From NCBI GenBank assembly GCA_037134755.1, contig JBAXLO010000135.1:1-12943 (forward strand): a stretch of 12,943 nt of DNA. The letters are read 5' to 3'. The stretch comes from JBAXLO01 sp037134755 (GTDB lineage: Bacteria; Bacteroidota; Bacteroidia; Bacteroidales; JACABE01). Every line of letters begins with the position of its first letter. Positions within the stretch are counted from its first letter, which is position 1. A model generated the notes under the pieces. That model did no database searches. It saw nothing but the letters and a program-made list of their open reading frames with translations, and was not told the DNA's origin. Below are positions 1 to 6,113 of this stretch, one piece after another. A program made the translations under genes and the position numbers.

Positions 1-113
1 GCCTTTTTTTTAAAGAAAGGAACCAAACGGTATAGGAGTATGCCTTTTTTTTAAAGAAAGGTATCAAACAGTATAGGAGTAAGCCTTTTTTTTAAAGAAA
101 GGCAACAAACATT
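1..113. repeat. 41-bp tandem hairpin repeat, 2.7 copies
   Basis: Three copies start at 1, 42 and 83, an exact 41-bp period. The third is cut short after about 30 bases. Each begins with a T-rich imperfect palindrome (GCCTTT, T-run, AAAG, AAAGG), followed by a CAAAC segment and, in the first two copies, GTATAGGAGTA. Copies differ at only a few positions. The array touches the window edge, so more copies may lie upstream. Each unit could form a small hairpin followed by single-stranded sequence. No coding capacity is seen. Confidence 0.85.
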
Positions 114-491
114 ATAATTTATCTTCCTGTCTTATAAATAACAACTTCTCCTTATCCACTGTAATTGTGCGCTTTTATGAAGATTACACCTGCCTTTTAT
201 TAAGGTTAATTAAAAATAAATGAAAAATAATTATTTTATTTTGCCATTATATTTTTTTATTCCAATAATTAGAACTAACATTGCAGCCTCGTAAGGTTTA
301 ATCTTACGATTTATATTTACAGTATGAAAACTTATATTTGCTTCGCTTCTTATCGTTTTATTGCCCTCTTTAGGCACGTAGTTCATCGAGACTAATATCT
401 TTTAGCCACATTTATTATCATTAATTTAAAATTCCGGTATTTACGGAACAAACTTATATTATATTTTATTTTAATTAAAAAAAATCATATT
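114..491. other. Intergenic region without a gene
   Basis: This stretch is AT-rich and no credible ORF was found on either strand. It holds two perfect small inverted repeats. TCGTAAG/CTTACGA (289-309, 7-nt loop) is followed by a T/A-rich run and could be a weak terminator. TTCCG/CGGAA (432-448, 7-nt spacer) lies about 45 bases before the next start codon and could be an operator or a leader hairpin. TATATTTG at 333-340 matches the TAnnTTTG -7 consensus but has no -33 partner, so it is only a weak promoter candidate. Confidence 0.5.
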
Positions 492-1520
492 ATGACTGAA
501 GCAGAAGAAAAAAGAGAATTCGAACACCTTATAGCTGTTGTATTAAAAGGTAAGGGAAATGGAATTATAAGAAGTAATGATTTCATTCCGGATATATACA
601 CCAGGCTTTGCCACGACCCAATTGATGCAGCAATATTGCCATTTACAGTCAAGTTGGCTCCACATGTGCAATTGCTCAAAGCCGGTATGGCAAACAGAGA
701 CACAGACTTAGGAATTATAACTCAATTTGTAAGCAAATTCGAGAAAAAAGAAAAAGAATTACCTAAATTATTAGATAGGCTTCAAGCCATGACAACCTTA
801 GCATTCCCCGACGATGAGGATGTTTTGAAATTCTTTTTTCTTACTGATAGAGAAAAGTTAAGCGGAGGAAGCGAAGGCGAAAGAATTGTGAAATACAATG
901 GATGGCTATTACGTATGGGCACTAAAACACCTACTTCATCAGCTATTTTAGCAGAAGCCACAACATGGGTTAATGCCTTAGAACTATTATCGACAACAAA
1001 ATTAGATGATAAAGGTGATGTAAGATTCGACCGCACAGGTATCGATACCATCTTAACAAATGCCTACAATGCAGTATTTTCGATAATAGGTGGCTTAATG
1101 GAATTATATCCAGGTAATTTAACTAAAATATTAATTTATTTTAATACTAACCTTTTAAAACCAAATGAAACCAATCCTGCACGTGTGCTAAAAGATAATT
1201 ATCAAATACAAGGAGCAGATGAACTAATTATGAATCTACCTCAGGTACAATCAACTCCTAAAAAGTATATAGTTTTTGATAATAATACTGATAAAGATAT
1301 TACCGCTTTCAAATCAGTAAATTTAGCAACAGAAGTCCCTGACTATGGAATATTAATACCTAAAAATACAAGAGTAGTAAAAAAAGGCTCCGGTTTAGGT
1401 CCTGATGATGCCTTGTATTTTATGATAGCCTTTGAGAGTTTACCTGTAAAAGGCATCTTAAAAATAGCTGTAAGATCTACAAACATTAAACCAAAAAAAG
1501 AAAAAAAGAAAGAGGTTTAA
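492..1520 (+). CDS. Hypothetical protein, 342 aa, probably cytosolic
   Basis: I do not recognise this protein. It starts MTEAEEKREFEHL and has no signal peptide, lipobox or clear membrane segment, so it is probably cytosolic. The first roughly 240 residues look mostly helical, with a charged stretch FEKKEKELPK near residues 84-93. The last roughly 85 residues look like a separate beta-rich module (KKYIVFDNNTDKDITAF, then YGILIPKNTRVVKKGSGLG). The tail is strongly basic (KPKKEKKKEV) and could bind nucleic acid or simply be disordered. The ATG follows an A-rich run typical of Bacteroidota translation starts. It is a single-gene unit: non-coding DNA lies upstream and a hairpin terminator follows the stop. 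That this is a real gene is likely from its length and ordinary codon use; its function is unknown. Confidence 0.8.
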   Translation: MTEAEEKREFEHLIAVVLKGKGNGIIRSNDFIPDIYTRLCHDPIDAAILPFTVKLAPHVQLLKAGMANRDTDLGIITQFVSKFEKKEKELPKLLDRLQAMTTLAFPDDEDVLKFFFLTDREKLSGGSEGERIVKYNGWLLRMGTKTPTSSAILAEATTWVNALELLSTTKLDDKGDVRFDRTGIDTILTNAYNAVFSIIGGLMELYPGNLTKILIYFNTNLLKPNETNPARVLKDNYQIQGADELIMNLPQVQSTPKKYIVFDNNTDKDITAFKSVNLATEVPDYGILIPKNTRVVKKGSGLGPDDALYFMIAFESLPVKGILKIAVRSTNIKPKKEKKKEV

Positions 1521-1523
1521 ACT

Positions 1524-1576
1524 GATAATAAGAATAAGAGCTTTCGTTATTATCCTTACTGGAGCTCTTATTTTTC
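1524..1576 (+). terminator. Terminator after the 492-1520 gene, with a competing upstream hairpin
   Basis: AATAAGAGCT (1533-1542) pairs perfectly with AGCTCTTATT (1563-1572), followed by a short T-run. This looks like an intrinsic terminator with a 20-nt loop. GATAATAA (1524-1531) also pairs perfectly with TTATTATC (1547-1554). The second hairpin's closing arm lies in the loop of the first, so the two overlap and cannot form together. Confidence 0.7.
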
Positions 1577-1612
1577 AAAACAGAATTATTATTTAATTAA
1601 ATGATAAACAAT

Positions 1613-1643
1613 TTTGGCAGTAACGAAAAAATGAGTATCTTTG
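1613..1643 (+). promoter_or_regulatory. Promoter of tRNA-Leu
   Basis: TTTG (1613-1616), exactly 19 bases, then TATCTTTG (1636-1643). This matches the primary sigma factor consensus of Bacteroidota (TTTG, N19, TAnnTTTG). The tRNA begins 20 bases after the -7 box, which leaves room for a short 5' leader. Confidence 0.85.
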
Positions 1644-1662
1644 CAGTCTGAAAATTCTAAGA

Positions 1663-1744
1663 GCGGATGTGGCGTAATTGGTAGCCGCGCCAGACTTAGG
1701 ATCTGGTGTCGAGAGACGTGGGGGTTCGAGTCCCTTCATCCGCA
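1663..1744 (+). tRNA. tRNA-Leu (anticodon UAG)
   Basis: The acceptor arms GCGGATG (1663-1669) and CATCCGC (1737-1743) pair fully, and the discriminator base is A1744. The D-arm is GGC...GCC. The anticodon stem is CCAGA/TCTGG with loop CTTAGGA, giving anticodon UAG (1697-1699), which reads CUA-type leucine codons. A long variable arm (about 1707-1719) is as expected for class II leucine tRNAs. The T-loop is TTCGAGT, on a stem with two G-U pairs. The 3' CCA is not encoded. It has its own promoter and terminator and is monocistronic. Confidence 0.96.
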
Positions 1745-1775
1745 CACAAAGTTCACATAAAACTGAACAACAATC

Positions 1776-1819
1776 AAAAAGAGGGTGATTATTAATTTAA
1801 TCACCCTCTTTTTTGTTTT
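1776..1819 (+). terminator. Strong intrinsic terminator of the tRNA-Leu unit
   Basis: A 16-bp perfect stem, 1776-1791 against 1798-1813 with core GAGGGTGATTA, has a 6-nt loop and runs into T-rich sequence. It lies about 30 bases after the tRNA. A smaller GTTCA/TGAAC hairpin (1751-1768) sits between the tRNA and the terminator. Confidence 0.9.
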
Positions 1820-1884
1820 TAACAACCTATCACTTCATTAATACTATAATGTAATAGATGTGTCTACTCTGATAAGCTCTTGTT
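1820..1884. other. Start of the 1745-2081 gene-free stretch
   Basis: No gene is seen between the tRNA and the secreted-protein gene. Besides the tRNA terminator, the stretch contains one dispersed palindromic repeat (1885-1959) and the terminator of the opposing gene (2017-2057). I see nothing recognisable in 1820-1884 or 1960-2016. Confidence 0.5.
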
Positions 1885-1959
1885 GTCATTATTAGCGAAG
1901 CGAAGCAATCTTAATTGTCATTGTTCAGTAGATTGCTTCGTCGTACCTCCTACTAATGA
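1885..1959. repeat. Dispersed palindromic repeat (AAGCAATCT family), copy 1
   Basis: CGAAGCAATCT (1901-1911) and AGATTGCTTCG (1930-1940) are perfect 11-bp arms around an 18-nt spacer. The outer ends are GTCATT and AATGA. The right half (1930-1959) matches 8847-8876 at 29 of 30 positions, so this is a true dispersed family and not chance. It is non-coding. The layout resembles small palindromic MITE or REP-like elements, and similar GTCATTGCGA...GAAGCAATCT elements are common between genes in Bacteroidota. Confidence 0.85.
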
Positions 1960-2016
1960 AGGCATTTTCATTTCACATTGTTGGATAAAATTATTTGACT
2001 ATTTGTCTTATCTAAA

Positions 2017-2057
2017 TAAAAAAAAGAAGCTACCCTTTTTGAGGATAGCTTCTTTTT
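2017..2057 (-). terminator. Intrinsic terminator of the secreted T9SS-cargo gene
   Basis: AAAAAGAAGCTA (2021-2032) pairs perfectly with TAGCTTCTTTTT (2046-2057). Read on the minus strand, it ends in a run of eight T just after the stem. It lies about 25 bases past the stop codon at 2082. Its A/T-run flanks make it potentially bidirectional. Confidence 0.85.
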
Positions 2058-2081
2058 AAAATATAAATCTTAAAAAACTTA

Positions 2082-4022
2082 TTATTTAACAACAATCATT
2101 TTCTTTGTTGCTACGTTTTTGTCAGTTCTTAAAGTATAGAAGTAAGTTCCACTTGCGAAACCACTTAAATTAACATCAATACTATAGAATCCGGCAGTTT
2201 TATGACCTTCGTTGAAAGACTTAACTTTTTGTCCCATGAAATCATATATTTCAACAACTACATTATCCATAGTCTTTAATTCATAAGAAATTCTTGTTGA
2301 TTTAGCAGCAGGATTTGGCATGTTTTGATATAGACTAGCATTTAATGCTTTTTCATTAATACCACCAACGTTAGTTGGAGAAGTATTCAATCTAATCATT
2401 GCAGGAGCAGTTCCTCTTGGGTAATAATACCAAGTATTGTCAGTGTCATATACATATTGACTGTAGTCAGGTTGAATGTTTTTACTACTTCCAACAGCTA
2501 ACCATACAGTATCAGTACCACCAAAACCTTGAACTGTTACAAAATAAGCAGAGTCTTTTTGTAATAATGTATTAGAATAATCAGTAAATAATAATTCAAT
2601 AGCAGGAGGAGTAGCACCAACAGTAGTTGCTTCTTCGTTAGCTAAAATAAAATGATAATCTGATTCAGCTATTACAGTTTTAGTTTGTCCAAAACCTCTG
2701 TATAAAATAGCTTTAACAGGAGCATTTACTGTAGTTCCACTACCAATAACAAAACTAATTGATTTTGCATAAATAGGATCAGCAGTAGTAATTTCAACTA
2801 AATTTGCCATCTGGAATGAATTAACACTTGCACCTGTAATTCCATTATATCTGCGATAACCATTGTAATAATCATTATCTCTTGAATATAAACCGTGAAG
2901 ATGATCGTTAACATTAACAGTTAAAGTATCTTTATAATACGTTGGAGCAATAGAATCGCTTTGTAAATATAAAGTGTAATTATGATTACCAATAACTGAA
3001 CCAACAGTATCTACGTTGTCAACTTCTAAAGTATCAAGTTCAGCAACTGGCATAGTAGCAAGAGTTGTTAATGAATTTCCGATCATTCCATTAGAAATAT
3101 CTTTAATTTTCAAACTAACATTTGTTTGAGCTAAACCACCATTATTAGTAAATGATGCAGTCATACAAATAGGATAAAGTTGTCCTGAAGGAATTTGAGT
3201 GTAACCACTCCATAAAGGGGTAGCTAAAGCTGCAAAACCAGGGTTAGGCAATTCAGTAAACTCAATAAAGTTGTTTGGTGCATCTTCTAAAGATACATCA
3301 TCAACCATCCAACCGTAGCCACCACTATATTGTGCGCCACTAGCTGTAGTTGCAGGAGCAATAAATCTAAATCTAATCCAAACGTTAGCTTTGTTACCTG
3401 CAATTTGGGTAATGTTAAATTGTTTAAATCCATAAGCATAAGTATTAGCATGTCCATAAGTAATTGTTGGATTAGCTAACATCTTTGTCCATGCAATACT
3501 ATCAGTACTAATTTCAATCATAGTAGTATCATCGTTAAATGATTTGTATAACTGATAGAATTTTAACATAACTGCATTATGACCTAATGTACTAATTGAA
3601 TTAGATGTTAATGTAGAATTTTCGTAACCATAAGTTGCATTTACTAAATTAGTAATAGCATCAAAATACCATACACCTTGGTTAGCAGTAGGTGATTGCA
3701 TGTACGAACCACTATGAACATATTGTTTAAAATATGTAGCTGCCTGAGATGTATCAGATAACCATGTCCAATGAGTAGCTAATGTAGCTGCTGGATCATT
3801 TGCATAAGTCCAACCTGCAGCTGTACTCATAGTTGAAGACCAAATAGTCGCTCTTGTTTGATTAACATTTTTTGCAAAATACGTACCCATATCTTGGCTT
3901 GTATTTTGATTAATGCCTGTAAACTTTAAGGGTTTCTGTGATGTACGTTGCCCAAAAGTTAAAGTACTGCTAATTGCTAGCAGAATAATAATTGATAGAA
4001 TTCTTTTCATTGTATTTCTCAT
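2082..4022 (-). CDS. Secreted choice-of-anchor J-like protein with T9SS type A sorting domain
   Basis: This 646-aa protein is predicted to be exported by Sec and then moved across the outer membrane by the type IX secretion system, to be released or anchored at the surface. Residues 5-25 form a signal peptide (MKRILSIIILLAISS, ending near FGQ). Residues 58-247 look like a choice-of-anchor J/MAM-type jelly roll, ending in the typical GYGWMVDDVSLED. Residues 275-372 resemble a CARDB/Ig-like module (ASFTNNGGLAQTNVSLKI). Residues 373-547 are a further beta-rich region. Residues 560-646 are the T9SS type A sorting domain: SLYQNMPNPAAKSTRISYEL, VEIYDFMGQKV, SGTYFYTLRTD, and a final KKMIVVK. No catalytic motif was seen, so an adhesin or structural role is likelier than an enzyme. 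The start may be Met5 (4010), which gives a more usual signal peptide. It is a single gene with its own -7 box and terminator. Confidence 0.92.
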   Translation of the reverse strand: MRNTMKRILSIIILLAISSTLTFGQRTSQKPLKFTGINQNTSQDMGTYFAKNVNQTRATIWSSTMSTAAGWTYANDPAATLATHWTWLSDTSQAATYFKQYVHSGSYMQSPTANQGVWYFDAITNLVNATYGYENSTLTSNSISTLGHNAVMLKFYQLYKSFNDDTTMIEISTDSIAWTKMLANPTITYGHANTYAYGFKQFNITQIAGNKANVWIRFRFIAPATTASGAQYSGGYGWMVDDVSLEDAPNNFIEFTELPNPGFAALATPLWSGYTQIPSGQLYPICMTASFTNNGGLAQTNVSLKIKDISNGMIGNSLTTLATMPVAELDTLEVDNVDTVGSVIGNHNYTLYLQSDSIAPTYYKDTLTVNVNDHLHGLYSRDNDYYNGYRRYNGITGASVNSFQMANLVEITTADPIYAKSISFVIGSGTTVNAPVKAILYRGFGQTKTVIAESDYHFILANEEATTVGATPPAIELLFTDYSNTLLQKDSAYFVTVQGFGGTDTVWLAVGSSKNIQPDYSQYVYDTDNTWYYYPRGTAPAMIRLNTSPTNVGGINEKALNASLYQNMPNPAAKSTRISYELKTMDNVVVEIYDFMGQKVKSFNEGHKTAGFYSIDVNLSGFASGTYFYTLRTDKNVATKKMIVVK

Positions 4023-4045
4023 TTTAATTAAACATAAATTTTTTA

Positions 4046-4053
4046 CAAAATTA
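4046..4053 (-). promoter_or_regulatory. -7 box of the T9SS-cargo gene
   Basis: On the minus strand this reads TAATTTTG, matching TAnnTTTG, 23 bases upstream of the first possible start codon. No good -33 TTTG was found at 19-base spacing, so the call rests on the -7 box and its position. Confidence 0.5.
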
Positions 4054-4095
4054 ATATAAATTTATTATAAATAGCATTTATTTTTAAAGTTTTTT

Positions 4096-4935
4096 TTACC
4101 AACTTCCTCCGGCACCTCCGCCACCGAAGTCGCCTCCTCCAAAACCGCCAAAATCACCATCTCCTCCAGAGTTTCCTCCTCCTGAAGAAAAATCATCCCA
4201 ACCTCCTCTACCACCGCCTCCGAACATACTCGAAAAGAAGAATAATGACATCCAAAAAGGGATACCACTATTTGTTCCACTTCCAACTGTCATTGGTCGG
4301 TTATTACTTTTTTTAGCTATTAATAACACGATCCCAATAACTAGAAAAGGTATTAAATAAACAAACGGACTTTTGTTTTGTTGCTTTTTCCTTACATAAG
4401 CCTGTTCTGAATATTCTTTTGAAGCTAATGACATTAATACAGATGTACCTTTGTCAACTCCTGCATAAATTGAATTGTTCCTAAAAGATGGCAACATTTC
4501 TTCTTCTATTATCTTTCGTGTGGAAGCATCAGTAATAACTGATTCTAATCCATAACCAACAGCAATGTAGATATCTCTTTTCCCTTTTCCACCGGTTGGT
4601 TTTATCAGAACAAGAATACCGTTGTTAGTTCCTTTCTGTCCTATTCCCCATTGTTGTGCAAGTCTTACAGCATAATCAGCTTTATCTAATCCTTGCAAAT
4701 CATCAACTACTACAACACAAATTCTGGTTGTAGTGGATCTCACATAACTATCAAGTTTCTGTTCTAATGCTGCTTTTTCCTGTTGATTAAATATACCTAC
4801 AAAATCATTTACTAATTTCGGAGGATTAGGTTGTTTAGGAAAGTCTTGTGAATATAAAAAGCTTCCCGAGAATAAGATTATTATTAAGACTATGAATCTT
4901 TTTAGGATATTTAAATTATATGTATAAGTTTTCAT
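4096..4935 (-). CDS. TPM-domain membrane protein (YgcG-like) with Gly-rich tail
   Basis: This 279-aa protein has a signal peptide or anchor (about residues 11-29, LKRFIVLIIILFSGSFLYSQ). A TPM domain follows (about 38-178), recognisable from LVNDFVGIFNQQEKAALEQK, TRICVVVVDDL, WGIGQKGTNNGILVLI and DIYIAVGYGLESVITD. It then has a membrane segment (190-207) and a second hydrophobic stretch (about 227-238), and ends in a glycine-rich tail closing in GGGGAGGSW. This is the standard YgcG-type plan: the TPM domain faces the periplasm or exterior, is membrane-tethered, and has a low-complexity Gly tail. The TPM family was named from plant and bacterial members and links to phosphatase activity and photosystem repair have been reported, but the role in Bacteroidota is unsettled. 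It is the last gene of a lemA-TPM-TPM operon, 11 bases after the second TPM gene. No clear terminator was seen downstream. Confidence 0.92.
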   Translation of the reverse strand: MKTYTYNLNILKRFIVLIIILFSGSFLYSQDFPKQPNPPKLVNDFVGIFNQQEKAALEQKLDSYVRSTTTRICVVVVDDLQGLDKADYAVRLAQQWGIGQKGTNNGILVLIKPTGGKGKRDIYIAVGYGLESVITDASTRKIIEEEMLPSFRNNSIYAGVDKGTSVLMSLASKEYSEQAYVRKKQQNKSPFVYLIPFLVIGIVLLIAKKSNNRPMTVGSGTNSGIPFWMSLFFFSSMFGGGGRGGWDDFSSGGGNSGGDGDFGGFGGGDFGGGGAGGSW

Positions 4936-4946
4936 GCTTTCTGATA

Positions 4947-5396
4947 TTAATTATTGTTAAATGAAATATCATCAGAAAGTTCATTAACATCATCCTTTGT
5001 ATGTGGAAAGTATTTCTTCAAATGACTGCCTGATTCAGATATACCTCTTATTAAGCCTTCAGTAAATTTATCTTGTCTAAACATAGAGATCATTTCATCT
5101 TTTATTGCATCCCAAAAATTCTCAGGAACTACCTTATTAATTCCCATATCACCTATAATTGCGAACTTCCTATTCTTTACAGCCAGATAAATTAGCACAC
5201 CATTTCTATGTGAAGTCTTTGCCATTCCAAGTTTATCAAATAAATATGCTGCCCGATCTAGAACTTCACCATTACAATTATTCTCAATATGTACTCTTAT
5301 CTCACCGGAAGTATCTAACTCTGCCATTTCAACGGCAGATTTTATATCATCCTTTTGTTCTTTAGTGAAGAAATCAGAAATATTCTTTTTCATCAT
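4947..5396 (-). CDS. Short TPM-domain protein without signal peptide
   Basis: This 149-aa protein is essentially a single TPM domain. SAVEMAELDTSGEIRVHIE (about residues 19-37), AKTSHRNGVLIYLAVKNRKFAIIGDMGIN (about 59-87) and a C-terminal DKFTEGLIRGI align by eye with the domain in the 4096-4935 protein. It lacks a signal peptide and a membrane segment, so it is probably cytosolic or peripheral. It ends in an acidic, Asn-rich tail. There are two adjacent ATGs; the second (5393) is equally possible. It lies between lemA and the longer TPM gene on the same strand, so the three are very likely co-transcribed. LemA next to a long and a short TPM protein is a common arrangement in Bacteroidota. 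Confidence 0.9.
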   Translation of the reverse strand: MMKKNISDFFTKEQKDDIKSAVEMAELDTSGEIRVHIENNCNGEVLDRAAYLFDKLGMAKTSHRNGVLIYLAVKNRKFAIIGDMGINKVVPENFWDAIKDEMISMFRQDKFTEGLIRGISESGSHLKKYFPHTKDDVNELSDDISFNNN

Positions 5397-5409
5397 TGTG
5401 TTTTTAAAT

Positions 5410-5442
5410 TATGGGCATGAAAGCCTCCACTTCATGCCCATA
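5410..5442 (-). other. Perfect intercistronic hairpin between lemA and the TPM genes
   Basis: TATGGGCATGAA (5410-5421) and TTCATGCCCATA (5431-5442) form a 12-bp perfect stem with a 9-nt loop, directly after the lemA stop. On the minus strand it is followed by AATTTAAAAACAC rather than a T-run. A processing, stability or partial-attenuation element is therefore likelier than a full terminator. Confidence 0.75.
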
Positions 5443-5457
5443 TATTTTAATATAGAT

Positions 5458-6054
5458 TTAAAACTTTACTTCCGGAGCTTTTTCTGCACCAGCCTGAGCT
5501 TCAAAATATGCTTTCTTCTGGAAGCCGAACATTCTTGCAAAGATTACTCTTGGGAATGTACGGATATTTGCGTTATATCCCTGTGCTGATTCGTTAAACT
5601 TCCTTCTTTCTACAGCAATTCTGTTTTCAGTTCCTTCCAATTGTGATTGAAGTTCCATGAAGTTTTGGGTTGCTTTTAGTTCAGGATATTTTTCTACCAC
5701 TACCATTAATCTTGATAATGATGAACTCAATCCATTTTGTGCACCTTCGAACTTCTTTATAGCTTCAGGACTTAAGTTTGAAGGATCAATCTTTACAGCA
5801 GTTGCATTTGCCCTTGCTTGTATTACATCTGTCAATGTAGATTTTTCAAAATTAGCTACACCTTTTACCGTGTTAACTAGGTTTGGTATAAGATCCGAAC
5901 GACGTTGGTAAACGTTCTCAACATTTGCCCATTGCCCATTTACTCCTTCTTCAAGTTTTACTAATCCATTATACATTCCTACTGACGACATGATCAGTAT
6001 GAAGAAGAATACTACTGCTACGATGGCTATAATCCAGCCTTTACTTAATTTCAT
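5458..6054 (-). CDS. lemA: LemA family protein
   Basis: This 198-aa protein is of usual length for LemA. An N-terminal membrane segment (about residues 7-26, WIIAIVAVVFFFILIMSSVG) is followed by the family signature YNGLVKLEEGVNGQWANVEN and YQRRSDLIPNLVNTVKG (about 28-65). A long helical region with KYPELKATQNFMELQSQLEGTENRIAVERR (about 122-151) comes next, and the C-terminus is APEVKF, typical of the family. LemA proteins have a short N-terminal outside segment and a helical body. Their biochemical role is unknown, though they are often encoded beside TPM proteins, as here. This is the first gene of the operon, with its own -7 box between it and htpG. The short gap after htpG (59 bases) allows read-through as well. 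Confidence 0.96.
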   Translation of the reverse strand: MKLSKGWIIAIVAVVFFFILIMSSVGMYNGLVKLEEGVNGQWANVENVYQRRSDLIPNLVNTVKGVANFEKSTLTDVIQARANATAVKIDPSNLSPEAIKKFEGAQNGLSSSLSRLMVVVEKYPELKATQNFMELQSQLEGTENRIAVERRKFNESAQGYNANIRTFPRVIFARMFGFQKKAYFEAQAGAEKAPEVKF

Positions 6055-6089
6055 TTTATTGTTTTTAGTTATTAATATAAATTATACTA

Positions 6090-6097
6090 CAAAAGTA
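6090..6097 (-). promoter_or_regulatory. -7 box of the lemA operon
   Basis: TACTTTTG on the minus strand matches TAnnTTTG, 35 bases upstream of the lemA start. The surrounding TATTACTTTTGTA is nearly the same as that at 11340-11351. No -33 TTTG was found at the usual spacing. Confidence 0.55.
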
Positions 6098-6113
6098 ATA
6101 TAATAATTTTGAT

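Noticed and set aside
4065..4286. 73-codon minus-strand ORF rich in Glu and Val
   Set aside because: It is an out-of-frame reading of the glycine-rich tail of the TPM protein at 4096-4935.
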